A program made the position numbers and the translations under genes. The notes beneath the pieces are model-generated. The model was not told where the DNA came from, ran no database searches, and was given only the letters and a program-made list of their open reading frames with translations. From NCBI GenBank assembly GCA_008931825.1, contig QXVZ01010122.1, positions 1-21,509 of the forward strand: 21,509 nucleotides of DNA, given 5' to 3'. Below, piece after piece: positions 10,301 through 20,007 of this stretch (position 1 is the first letter of the stretch; every line of letters begins with the position of its first letter). Origin of the DNA: Phallusia fumigata (lineage: Eukaryota > Chordata > Ascidiacea > Phlebobranchia > Ascidiidae).

Positions 10301-12779
10301 CGATTTAATAACGATTTCGAAACATGGTACTTTGTGTAAAAAACTGTGTTACACAACTATTGCTACCTTCCCCATATCAAGAAATTAGATTCTCAAGTCT
10401 CTCGTTTTAGATGCTGGTAGCAGGTGTAGAAAGGTGGTGTCAATTTTCACAACATCACACCACGAAATTGTCTTACGAAGGTCGAGCAAATCCTTATGAA
10501 AACAAACAGCGATATTAAAACTGCGTTATGAAAGCATTTGTCTCGTCGTTGTAAATTATTTATCATTGAACAGCGCCTGTGTGATGCCAAAAATGAAAAT
10601 TAACAGTCGCGATTTTGACTTGTTACGATGACGCAAAAGTTTGCCAGACGGGCAATTAAATTAAACAAAACTGCAATAGCTACACATTCTGTGGCTGGAA
10701 AGATATCCGACGGTTCGTTTGCGGTGGCAATGTTTGCCCGTTTGTCTCGCGCCTTTTGTCTCATAATAAATACCCCTTGCTTTGCGTTTTACTACGCAAT
10801 CCTCATGTTCTTGTCAAACTGAAGTTCACAGTACAATGGCGGCACTGACCAAAGAGCGAAAAATCCTGGTAAATTACTGCACGCTAAGTAGGTAAAAGTC
10901 ATGCGCGAGTAAACAGCGACAATAACCTTGTGCGCAGGCTAGACCTGCGACATGACGCCCCAGGGTATGACATAGTGCTGTAAGTTGTTTGCCCAACTAA
11001 TTTTAGCCCAAGCTCGTGACAACGTACCAGGCTGTAAACCCTCTCCCGCAGTGATTAGTTCCAAATTCCACGCAAGTTGACAAACAATCCGCACTCACAT
11101 TTGTTAACTAAATTGCTGCTTCAGTCTTTTTTTAGCATTGCATGTGTGTAAATAAGGCAGGGGCTGGGTAAAAATATCCTAGCATAAAATGTTATGGCTT
11201 ATTCAAGTATGATTGGGATGATGTGGTAATTTAAAAAAATATGTATATTTTGTGCGTAGAGTTTCCTGTTTGTTCTAATCATGTTCATTTTAGTTATTTT
11301 TCAAAAAAAGTGCAAAAGAATTCAGCTTTAAAAACATTTTGTCACCAATAAAAAACACAAAATAAAAGACATTTATTGCTAAACAACCTAACACTGTTAA
11401 CCATAAAGTTAGGAACTTGTTTCCATGTATTTGCTACATCCAGGACCTATATTGGCAACGCATAAAATCTACACCACACATGTGTATATTCATTTACATT
11501 ACAAAATTTTGTCATAGATTTTTAAAAACACAAAAGACAATCCAGTAAACTAATCTGACCTGGTTTATTCATTTCTTACAAGTATATGCAAAGTTTCTGA
11601 AGACTTCGATACTACTGGCCACAATTTTATAACTTCCAATTAGGGGACAGTGCCATTAAACATGTGTTTGGAATATGAACCTGGTAAATGTTGAATCAAA
11701 GAACTTGTTTAGGAGTTTACAACAATTTTTTTGCACCATTAATTGTTTACGGGCAACAATGGCCAATTTGAGCAACAATCGGAGTTCACAGAATTTGATT
11801 ACCAATTCTATTAATATCAACATAGTGTAGTAAAATGCCTAACATGCAAATCACCATATTAAAAAGATATTTTCAACAACCTCTAGAAAACCAGTTTTAC
11901 TATTTACCACACAACTAGGTTGTTTATATTTAGTTAATTTGCAAAAGAATCAACAAAGTGTTACAGAATAATGAAATACACATGTTCTGGCCAAACAAAT
12001 CATTAAAATCTTTCAAAACATAATTATTCAGCATAACATAACATATACTACTTAGTATAAACCTGTACTACTGAGTAAGGAAAGAAATATACAAATACTG
12101 CAATAGCAGGCCTAGACTAACAAGCTCACCTAGGTCAAAAGCGATTAAAAACAAGAAAATATTTCGCACTATTTTTTGTGAGGTCCGTCTCGTTTTTTCA
12201 ATATTCGTTGGTAAGCGACGGAGTTTTTTACTGTCACGTCAGGCTTGTTATAAAAATATTAACGTACATCTGGTAGGTTGGGAGTCGAAAAACATCTTTG
12301 ACCTGTGGTTTCTGCAATTTTTGTTTCATACCTGCGTTAAATACCGAGATTTACGCTCCGCTAGTAGAGTCTAGAATACTTCTGCGATATAATAACGGTC
12401 ATAGATATCATAACACACGATTTTTGGTTCCCCAATAGGTCAGGTCAAAGACCTACTTCGGAACATGTGTTTTTGTTTGGTTGTTGTAATTTTGAAAACT
12501 TAAAAACAATCAAAACTGTCATTGAAATGTATTTTTCTAAAGCCAAACTCATTACGAAATTGGTCCAAAACTAAATCTTTGTTTTCATTTCGACCGGATA
12601 GTTTAAAAAACGACTGCAGCTAGTCTTTGCCATCGGCAGCACGACAGGTTACTTATTTTGCAGTAAAATTATTCTAAAGATGTTTTTCTGGTTTTAATCT
12701 TGTATTGGTTTAAATTTGCTAATTCTTTCTTGGTACTTTATGTAAAATATAGTGTAGAGACCACAGAATTACCTCAAAA
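10301..12779. other. AT-rich intergenic DNA up to the POLR2K start
   Basis: No domain-bearing frame on either strand. From about 11150 to 12180 it is strongly AT-rich. The last few hundred bases must contain the POLR2K promoter. A candidate splice acceptor, with a pyrimidine tract then TTTATGTAAAATATAG (about 12738-12753), precedes the ATG and could serve leader splicing. Confidence 0.4.
12436..12455. promoter_or_regulatory. AGGTCA half-site cluster
   Basis: TAGGTCAGGTCAAAGACCTA holds two overlapping AGGTCA half-sites (12437-12442 and 12442-12447). Its outer hexamers TAGGTC and GACCTA form an inverted repeat with an 8-bp centre. AGGTCA is the nuclear-receptor half-site. It lies 325 bp upstream of the POLR2K ATG. 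Function is unproven and chance is possible. Confidence 0.25.
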
Positions 12780-12900
12780 ATGTCAGAAACCCCAAACTCA
12801 ATGATGAGCACCCCATCTGGTCGAACACCAGGCCGTACACCTAGACCAGGAGAAGTTCCAGTTCCCGGTCAGCCAAAGGCAATGGTTTATATTTGTGGAG
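12780..12900 (+). CDS. POLR2K: POLR2K exon 1
   Basis: From ATG through TAT ATT TGT GGA G|GTACAG, phase 1 exit. It encodes the 35-residue Thr/Pro-rich lead and the start of the zinc ribbon. Downstream ATGs at Met8 and Met9 exist, but the first ATG is taken. Confidence 0.93.
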
Positions 12901-14479
12901 GTACAGTTAGTATTTATAAAAAAACATGACGTACATGTATTTGCCATTTATTAAATTAACAATATGAAAATGCAACAAAATACACTCTGGCTGTTATAAA
13001 CTCAGCCCTCGATTTAAAGTGCCATAATGAAAATACTGGTGTGCTTGGTATGTGCATACTGTAGTCTGGAACTAATGCATTAAGAAGGGGCCAAAGTCAT
13101 GATTCATGAACACTATTGGTAACACATTAGGGTATGACAAAACAAGTCATGCACATTATAAAAAGGCACATGCCCATGTTTGCAAAAGCACACATTTGTA
13201 GCAATTACATATTTCTATATACCTGACACCTTAGGGTGAATATATAATATTGGTTGCTAACTTGTTACATATTACATGCAGAGTGCCACCAGGAAAATGA
13301 AATTCGTGCAAGAGATCCAATTCGATGCAGAGAGTGTGGTTGTAGGATAATGTACAAAAAGAGAACGAAAAGAAGTAAGTCATGATTTTAAAACTATGCT
13401 AATATTATAATGCCCATGTGTATGATTACCTACCTTCCAAGTACCCTTCCTAAAATAATTATTGATTGCTTTTCTTGGCTTAATAATGATTTTTATAAAA
13501 TTTAAGAGATTTCATTGCATCATTGTAGTTGTTTGTTGCTTTGTTTTATGCAATAGCTAGACCCCCACCTGGATAAAATTTTGGAACAACATCTAAAGCT
13601 GGGGTGAACAACCTTTTTGGCTATATTGCCACATGAGATTCACAAATTATTTCATGGGCCACTTATTGTATTAAAGGTTACACTACAAATTGGTGCAAAG
13701 TAGACAAAATCCTCATCTAAATTTCATTAAGATATGTGTTCTACCCCTTTTTATAACTATTAAAACAATAGAATAGCAAGCAAGTTGTTTTACTCACAAT
13801 TGTGTGCACAAATTTTTATTGTGTTAAAAATTAGGGAGCTGGAAAAAGTTGAGCATTTTTTTGAATAATTTACTGGTCAAAAATAGTGATAATTTTTCCA
13901 GTAATTTTTGAAAGTCTACTAAAAAATTGTTTGCTTATTATGCAAGTTTGAACATAATTTTGAATAATACCTCGCAAGTTAATTATAGGTCTCATTTCTG
14001 ATCACATTGTTTTACACTTCTTTTTTTCTTTTGGCAGCTTGTCCATGTACTTTTGTAATGAAATAATTGGTGGATTTGGATGACACTTTTTCAGCTTGTA
14101 GATATGACATAGTTGACACCATCTGTTTCATTTGATCCCATAGTTATGCAGTTTCCCTGCTTATGAGGAAAAACTTTTTCATGCTAACATGCACCACAGA
14201 TAAATAGTTTTTATCCATGTACTGGTACATATCTACAAATTAAGTGCAGTGGAATATGGACTATGGTTGCCTCTAGTGGTACAATTTCCAAACTGTGTCA
14301 GAATTGAATCAATTTTGTTTAGACTTTGAGTTGGGTGTTTGCGATTAGCTGCTTGATTTGTTTGACGATATAGTCCCAGTTGTTATCCCACCATCTCCCT
14401 AAAATGAGACAAATCATGTCTGCCTTCTAGTTATAAACAAACTTCTTGTTTTTTAGTGGTTGTATTTGATGCCAGATGA
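12780..14479 (+). CDS. POLR2K: POLR2K / RPB12 (RPABC4), shared zinc-ribbon subunit of RNA polymerases I, II and III
   Basis: Three exons (12780-12900, 13282-13374, 14457-14479) join in phase to give 78 residues. The core is [12 protein letters not shown], then [18 protein letters not shown] and the C-terminus VVFDAR. Zinc ligands are C39, C42, C56 and C59. Known: this is the smallest common polymerase subunit, a nuclear zinc ribbon bridging RPB2 and RPB3. The core is nearly invariant from yeast to human. Odd: the N-terminus is about 20 residues longer than the usual 58-residue animal protein and is Thr/Pro/Arg-rich ([18 protein letters not shown]). The final CDS exon encodes only seven residues and the stop, and could be missed by gene finders. 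C61 replaces an aromatic residue that I recall at this position in other animals. Confidence 0.96.
13282..13374 (+). CDS. POLR2K: POLR2K exon 2
   Basis: Acceptor TTACATATTACATGCAG|AGTGCC; donor ACGAAAAGAA|GTAAGT, phase 1 exit. It carries three of the four zinc-binding cysteines and the basic MYKKRTKR segment. Confidence 0.96.
13375..14456 (+). other. POLR2K intron 2 (1082 bp)
   Basis: AT-rich. Around 13600-13670 it contains CTGGGGTGAACAACCTTTTTGG and, later, GGGCCACTT, which resemble one end of a hAT-type transposon remnant. I could not find a convincing opposite terminus or target-site duplication, so no element is called. Confidence 0.4.
14457..14479 (+). CDS. POLR2K: POLR2K exon 3 (terminal, 23 nt)
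   Basis: Acceptor CTTCTTGTTTTTTAG|TGG; A+TG gives Met72, followed by VVFDAR and TGA. VVFDAR is the family's conserved C-terminus, which fixes this tiny exon. Confidence 0.95.
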
Positions 14480-14816
14480 ATGAAGTTGTTTTTGTGAAGA
14501 AACCAGAATTGCAGCTAACCTTACATGAAGAAGACATTACGTCGAGTTTAGAAGTTCGCTCCAATACATATGAGTTTAAAAAACTTTGTAAAAAGTCACA
14601 AATGTGTTGTATTGATATCCAATCTTTATTATTACAACATGTTGGTTTCAAGTGTAAATTATTTTTAAATCTTTAAATGTAAATTATTTAAGAGTATTTA
14701 CAGACTGAATCAGCAAACAGCAACTCACCCAGAAACCTAGTCTGCTGTTATGATCCAAAACACCTTGATTAAAAAAAATAATTTTTTGAGGACAATTTTT
14801 CTTCAGGAATGACACA

Positions 14817-14822
14817 AATAAA
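14817..14822 (+). terminator. Candidate POLR2K poly(A) signal AATAAA
   Basis: First canonical AATAAA downstream of the POLR2K stop, 338 bp away and followed by T-rich sequence. A non-canonical signal nearer the stop is also possible. Confidence 0.35.
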
Positions 14823-16020
14823 AACTATGTGCTTTTTTGATGCAAGTTGCATGCGACTACATGTTCTCCAAATACAGCATCTGTGGACACATTGGCACAA
14901 AATACAAAATGTAGCATGGGTGCCAGCATATGTTGGATAGAGTTGAAGAGAGCCAATCACTATGTAAACTTCAAACAACCTTCCTGTGTTGTTCAAAAAT
15001 TATGTTAAATGCAGGTGTAGAAACCATATTTTTGAAACGCCAGAATGGGTCATCTCTAATAAAATATACATATTGAGCTGCCAGATAAATGCGATTCTGC
15101 TCTCAAATTTTTGGTTTACCAGGTTTAATTAAAACAATATGTACCTTGAGTTTGTGAGACCTATCCAATAATTTTCAAAGTCGAATCAAAATGTCTCTTG
15201 TGCTGGAAACGCCTGGCAAAGGGAATTCGAAGTCCTGTAAAAAAAACTTCTACTCAATTTTGTTATCTTTGCCCTCCATTCCCCTTTTGCAAGTGATATC
15301 AATTCAACAGTACCATGTCCATGTGTTTAGGGTGTAACGTACTTTAATCTCTGTAACCTGGAGTGCCAACTATCTGCACAGTACAAGGGAAGTACTTCCG
15401 ATATACAGTTTCGACCCCAAAGTATTTAGCCATAATTTAAATTAATGTGATTGCTAAACCGTGAAAATAGCCGGAGTAAATCTTGTTTTTTTTAATTATT
15501 TCCACATTTAGTTTTGTTTTCACTTTAATAAGTTGCGACATGGACATAAAAAATGCCCTTCAGCGTTGTGTGATATCTCTTTTTATATATATCGTACGAA
15601 CACATATGCTGCATTTTCTACATTTCACAGAATGATTCTACATTTTACACATAACAACCGCATTGGCTGGTGAATTCCAATCCAGCCTGTATTTACTAAG
15701 TAAGCGATATTGCAACAACACGAACGTGCTATGATTACCATATTAACAAGAACAATTAAACGAACGTGGTCTATTGTAGGCCGCCAGTTTGCTGGTGCTA
15801 TGCGCAGAATTTCCACTCGCTGCCGTACTGCAGGCTGGCAAGCTTCCGGAGTGGCAAATATTCCTGCTACGTCTATTCCATATGGCTTTAGTAGGCTGCT
15901 TTCATAAAGCACACGTGAACAAATTGCCAGTGAGGGATTGGTCTTTTAAAGAGAAAAGATATTTGGTGTATGACTGTTCTGTGTTGTAGCTTAGTATCCA
16001 GGAAAAGTTACAATTTCACA
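14823..16020. other. Intergenic DNA between POLR2K and the p24 gene
   Basis: Short frames only, with no recognisable domain or RNA gene. The p24 promoter should lie in the last few hundred bases. Possible leader acceptors GTGTTGTAG and GTATCCAG lie just upstream of the p24 ATG. Confidence 0.4.
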
Positions 16021-16222
16021 ATGGACTGTTTAAAGTTAGTTTTTTTGTTGAGCCTAATATTGGTTGTTCGTTGCCAAGAAACTGAACAAATAAGCGAAAA
16101 CGAGGCAAGAAAATTAGCAGCTCAGGAGGAAAATAACATGAGAGATGAAGGAGATCAAAGAGACATGAGGGATGAGAGGAATTTGAAAGGACCACCTGGA
16201 GGTGAAAACAGAGAAGAATCCG
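16021..16222 (+). CDS. p24 exon 1: signal peptide and charged spacer
   Basis: The ATG at 16021 puts MDCLKLVFLL at the N-terminus, a textbook signal peptide. An in-frame ATG 51 nt upstream (15970) would bury it behind 17 residues and is less likely. The spacer EGDQRDMRDERN is highly charged. Donor G|GTAAGT, phase 1. Confidence 0.88.
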
Positions 16223-19200
16223 GTAAGTACCTAAAGATATAGCCCTGACCTAAGGTTGTTCAGACAAATCGTGGAAATATATCCAACAATACAAATAAAG
16301 AGTTGGTTTAAAAAGCATTGCTGACAAAACCAGCGTTTTTTTTGCTTTCAAAAACTGCATATTTTATTGTTAGTAAACTGCCCCATTCTAGCATAAATTG
16401 TTTTGCCGATTACATTAAGCGTTGAAGATGCATTTCCAACGTTAGCGAGACCCATCCCAAACGATTATGGTAAAGTCCACCCAAAAACAAGGGGTCGTCG
16501 ATAGTACGTTACATAGTTTTTGCGATCACACATTGTTTTACAGATCACCTTCAGCATTACAACAGGCCTGTAGCTAAGGAGTTTTTTCACAATCTGATGA
16601 GAGATGTTACGTTTCACGAATTTAGAGCAACTGTAAATATTCCGCGTGGAACAACTGACTGCTATGAAGAAGATTGTGAGAAAAATTCAGAACTTATGGC
16701 CTCCTTCCAGGTTTGATAGTGTCCTTAATAACTGTTTACACTTTAAGTCACCGTATGTTATTGTCACAGTCTGAAACACCTGGATCCATAAAGTCGAAGA
16801 ATCTTCTTCGTGCCAGCATACGATTTCCTAATGGCTCCTTGGCAACGTGGTTAAAAGCACCAGCAATAGAAGGACGCCTGCAGTTGTATTGCCCTTATGA
16901 AGGTACGGATTTGTGACAAAAAAAAATCTGAAAAGGATAATATTACAAGTAACGCTAAAAATATTTTGCAAAGTTAGGAATCTTTGATTCCTAAACAGTT
17001 TTGCCAGCCTGTGGAATCTGTTTAGCAACGCTTATTTTCCCGTGGTTGGTTGACTTTTTGACTTCACAGTACAATTACTTTGATGTATTTGATTTAATTT
17101 TGCATTTGCCTGTTTTTCCGCTTCCCTGCAGCAATAAAGTCATTAATTCAAAAAAACATGGCAACAACGAAAAGTTGTGTAACATTTTGATACAATTTAA
17201 ACAAAATGCTGTTTCTGATTTTCAAACAACTTTTGTAAGATTTTTGATAATAATGTCCTTTTACTGGCCTGAGTATCACACAGTCATTCAATATGTGAAT
17301 TTTTTGAAAGTGAAAATTTTGACATATGTTGCGACATTTCAACATAACTTAAAATATCGATTTTAATTTAAACGTCTTGTCTTTCATTATGTAAATTGAA
17401 CCCGTATTGTTCCTTCCCATATGTGGCTGTTGTTTTCAGTCGTCTTAGACATCTCCTTTGCTCCTGTAGGTGCCAAAAATCGGCGATTCCACTCATATCG
17501 TTTTAAATTCGCGCAAACTGTCGTTAAACAGTCTCGTAAGAAAACCTATCCCCGTCTGACCCAGGCACTTTAACGCATCTGCTGATATTCTGTCCGGACC
17601 CACAGCTTTTCTCTGATTTATCTTGCTTAAAGCTTGTATCACCTCTGCTCTAGTAAATAGCGGTTACCCTAAGTTGAATGCCTGCGTAAGCTATATGGCT
17701 CAACTTTTCACTCCAGACGCTCATTTTTCCCGTTTAACAAATGTTTGAAAAAATCTTCCCAACTCGTTATGATGTCACCATCTATTGGCGTTCTCCGTTC
17801 TTACTCCTTTATCAGTTTGGCACACAACACATCTGTCAAGCTCCTATTCTTTCTGCAAACCATCTGGTGAACCTAAACTTTTTTAAAATTCTGTGTATTC
17901 TCTTGCCTTTGCTATTAGCAAGCTACTTTTATAGTCTATTTCAGCTTCAATTATGATAGACATGGGTGGGATTTTAACCCACAGCATTGCATTTTCGTGA
18001 TATTGGTTCTCATAAATGTCAACATTTTTTACTGAAACGATAGCAATTAGCATTAAAAAGATATTTTGCTCAGTAGTTAGGAAAATTTTTATTTTTATGC
18101 TTTTCGGGCATATAAACTTAACGATAACTGTTATTCTACGTCACCAATAACACTTTTTCTCAAAAAAATGTATGTGCTTGTGCGCAGTCTCAAAAAAAGT
18201 ATTTGTGGACCCAGGTTGTGCTCAATCAGTGTTTCTCGACCATTTTTTATTTCGTGGCTCCCTTAACCGACATTCAAATAAAAAATCCCCCAGATACAAA
18301 TTTAGTTCGCTCATAGCACATTTATATCACGATATTATGAATAAAAACTAAGCCCTTATAATTAATAAACCTTTTAAACTCCAATATTTATTGCTACAAA
18401 GTTATTAACATTAGTATAGAATCATATTTTATTCAATTTTTTATTTTCCTCTTATAATTTTTTGGTGGATTGTGGATCAAGAACCTCTGTGCTTAACCAT
18501 GTTGCGTAATAGGGTTGCAAAGGAGAAACAAGCCATTAAAGGAAAGATAAGAATTTATGCACACGGTTTTTTTAGCTAAATCTGACACCTGCTAGCCTAC
18601 ATTGTATTTTAGGGTTATACCAGTTCTGCATTGAAAACACTGTGGATTCCTTAACCGCGAAAAAAGTGGAGATGCATTTAATGGTTCTCCACCATGCAGA
18701 AGTTGTTGACTTTCATCGAGCCCACCAAGAAGACAACGATACCGACACGTTTTACAAATTATATGTAAGATTGTAGTTTAGTGTAAAATTTTGCTGCATC
18801 TTAACGGTTTTGTCAAGTATAATGTATATGGTGATTACTATAGTTTTACATATGTTCATCGAACAACTGTTCACTTGAGATGAAATGAAACAAACAAGTC
18901 AACCATCAAGATCCAAATAAACGAACAACTCACATTTAAAGAATATCTCCAATGCAAACAACATTTTGGGTGTATGTTTGGCAGGACAAGATGTACCAAG
19001 TGTTTCATGACATTGCAATGGTTAAACTTGCTGTAAGACACGAAAAGAATTTGGCTCGACGGGATTGGGAATTACTGAGATCAAACAATGACCTCGTGCT
19101 TGAAGTGTCAATCTTTATGATCATCGTCATCACCATAGTGACGTATGGCCAGGTAACCAATCACATTTGTTTGTGATGTTTAATGTGGCAGGTCTTTTTT

Positions 19201-19703
19201 TCTGTGATTGCAAATCTTCTGCCACGCCCCTTCTTAACGCAGCAAACCATTTTGCCGCTCTTACCTGATAAAAAACTCGTTAAATATTCATAAAATTAAA
19301 CCACGATAATATATGCACGAAAAAATGAGGTGCAGCAGAAGTTTCCGACAGTACTCTGAACAAAACGTGCTTTGAAGTAATAATGGCTTCGATCTTGCAC
19401 TAGCTACAATGTGTCTGTCATAGTGCAGGTAATGTTCACATTAATTCAAAAGGTTTAGTCTGTGTTTTAAGCTAACGCTTTCACTATTTGTAAATTAAAT
19501 CGCAAACGGACTCTGGCGTTAAAAAATGTATCGCTAGTGTTTTTTTGGTAATCTGTAATGGTTTATTTGTTTATTTCGACCGATGAGATGCAATTACAAC
19601 TCCAGCTCCAATGTTGTTTGTATCGTTTTCACAGGTGTTCTACCTCAAGCGTTTATTCGTGGTTGATGCACGTCATAGAAACGGGTCAACCGTCAAGTTG
19701 TGA
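16021..19703 (+). CDS. p24/TMED-family (GOLD domain) cargo receptor, six exons
   Basis: Exons 16021-16222, 16544-16710, 16770-16902, 18613-18764, 18985-19152 and 19635-19703 join in phase to 296 residues. Seen: signal peptide (1-18, LKLVFLLSLILVV), an acidic and basic spacer, a lumenal GOLD-like domain (about 90-182) with VNIPRGTTDCYEE and EGLYQFCIEN, a charged helical stretch (about 195-255), a TM segment (about 259-278, SIFMIIVITIVTYG) and a short tail beginning YLKRLF. Known: p24 proteins cycle between ER and Golgi in COPII/COPI vesicles and help sort cargo such as GPI-anchored proteins. The layout and the QV(F/Y)YLKRLF exit fit the family, perhaps nearest TMED6 or the gamma group. Odd: four lumenal cysteines instead of the usual two, and no C-terminal KKXX signal. 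Family call firm; subfamily not. Confidence 0.88.
16428..16469 (+). CDS. Candidate optional 42-nt microexon of the p24 gene
   Basis: GCGTTGAAG|ATGCA to GATTATG|GTAAAG, stop-free and phase 1 in and out, so inclusion adds 14 residues (DAFPTLARPIPNDY) without changing frame. The donor is fair and the acceptor's pyrimidine tract is poor. The position (spacer before the GOLD domain) would tolerate an insertion. Unproven. Confidence 0.35.
16544..16710 (+). CDS. p24 exon 2: start of the GOLD domain
   Basis: Acceptor ACATTGTTTTACAG|ATC; G+AT gives Asp. It encodes RPVAKEFFHNLMRDVTF and then IPRGTTDCYEEDC, the first cysteine region of GOLD domains. The donor TTCCAG|GTTTGA is unusually weak and opens a 59-bp intron. 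Retention would hit in-frame TGA TAG at once, so splicing is needed. Confidence 0.88.
16770..16902 (+). CDS. p24 exon 3: GOLD domain core
   Basis: Acceptor TTATTGTCACAG|TCT; donor TATGAAG|GTACGG, phase 1. It encodes LLRASIRFPNGSLATW and GRLQLYCPYE, which fit GOLD beta strands. NGS at 144-146 is a possible N-glycosylation site. Confidence 0.88.
17440..17950 (-). mobile_element. Decayed non-LTR retrotransposon reverse-transcriptase fragment
   Basis: Reading the minus strand across several frames gives a LINE-type series in the right order: IDYKSSLLIAKARE, then TPIDGDIITSWEDFFKHLLN, then VIQALSKINQRKAVGPDRIS, then LGQTGIGFLTRLFND, then TYRSKGDV. The K-A-x-G-P-D-x-I motif and the W-x-x-(Y/F)-F-x-x-L-L-N motif are hallmarks of the N-terminal RT region of RTE/Jockey/CR1-like elements. 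Stops and frameshifts show it is dead. It is inserted antisense to the p24 gene. No ends or poly(A) tail were found. Confidence 0.82.
18227..18489. mobile_element. hAT-type MITE (263 bp) with imperfect TIRs
   Basis: The left end CAGTGTTTCTCGACC and the reverse complement of the right end, CAGAGGTTCTTGATCC, match at most positions. The interior ...TTTCGTGGCTCCCTTAA is typical of hAT MITEs. The flanking 8-mers TGCTCAAT (18219-18226) and TGCTTAAC (18490-18497) agree at six of eight positions, as expected for a decayed 8-bp hAT target duplication. No transposase is present. Confidence 0.72.
18613..18764 (+). CDS. p24 exon 4: GOLD end and linker
   Basis: Acceptor CATTGTATTTTAG|GGT; donor AATTATAT|GTAAGA. 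EGLYQFCIEN is the p24 aromatic-x-x-Cys strand. An acidic linker HRAHQEDNDTDTFYKLY follows, with an NDT sequon. Confidence 0.9.
18985..19152 (+). CDS. p24 exon 5: helical region and most of the TM segment
   Basis: Acceptor TGTATGTTTGGCAG|GAC; donor TATGGCCAG|GTAACC, phase 0. The charged stretch VRHEKNLARRDWELLRSN leads into SIFMIIVITIVTYGQ, matching the coiled region and TM start of p24 proteins. Confidence 0.9.
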
Positions 19704-20006
19704 TCAACTAAAGACACCTTATTTTCGTCAGCTTTAACAAACAAACTTTTTGAACATCCCAACTGAAACGCTTGGTTACTTTTAGCTCTGTAAATATTTT
19801 GCTGAAGTCCAATGTTTTTGCGTAATTTGAAAATTTAAGAGATTTGTTAACAGAAAACTGTTCACTGCCTTTTTCCTTAGACTTACTTTATTGACAAATT
19901 TACGATTGCACTAAAACCAATCTGGTTTAGGCTTGTCTCGTTGTTTTATATCGTTTTGTTCCCCATTGTGTTTGCATGCGAGTTTCCCATCAATTTCCCT
20001 CTGCCT
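19288..20006. repeat. Tandem duplication B, copy 1 (719 bp)
   Basis: Begins TCATAAAATTAAACCACG and ends CCATCAATTTCCCTCTGCCT at the single N (20007). Near-identical to 20008-20700. It contains a 27-bp segment near 19405-19431 (ACAATGTG...CAGGTAA) that the other copy lacks. It carries the p24 terminal exon. Confidence 0.93.
19635..19703 (+). CDS. p24 terminal exon, copy 1
   Basis: Acceptor GTATCGTTTTCACAG|GTG; encodes VFYLKRLFVVDARHRN then GSTVKL and TGA. It completes the TM helix and tail. Phase 0 matches exon 5. It lies in the first copy of duplication B. Confidence 0.88.
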   Translation: MFYLKRLFVVDARHRNGSTVKL

Positions 20007-20007
20007 N
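20007..20007. other. Single-N junction (probable contig join)
   Basis: The second N in the window, again sitting exactly at the seam of a head-to-tail duplication. Confidence 0.9.

Larger units (their letters stand above)
16903..18612 (+). other. p24 intron 3 (1.7 kb) hosting transposon remains
   Basis: The largest intron of the gene. It contains the antisense reverse-transcriptase fragment (about 17440-17950) and the hAT-type MITE (18227-18489), which account for its size relative to the 59-482 bp introns elsewhere in the gene. The frame at 17001-17366 shows no domain. Confidence 0.6.

Noticed and set aside
14769..14996. Cys-rich minus-strand frame near the POLR2K 3' end
   Set aside because: The cysteine spacing fits no zinc finger and there are no splice or start signals.
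15191..15340. Plus-strand ATG frame MSLVLETPGKGNSKSC...
   Set aside because: It is 49 codons with no domain and no convincing splice partner. It looks like chance.
15710..15907. 65-codon Arg-rich plus-strand frame
   Set aside because: It resembles no family I know, and an antisense frame of equal length shows the region is simply stop-poor.
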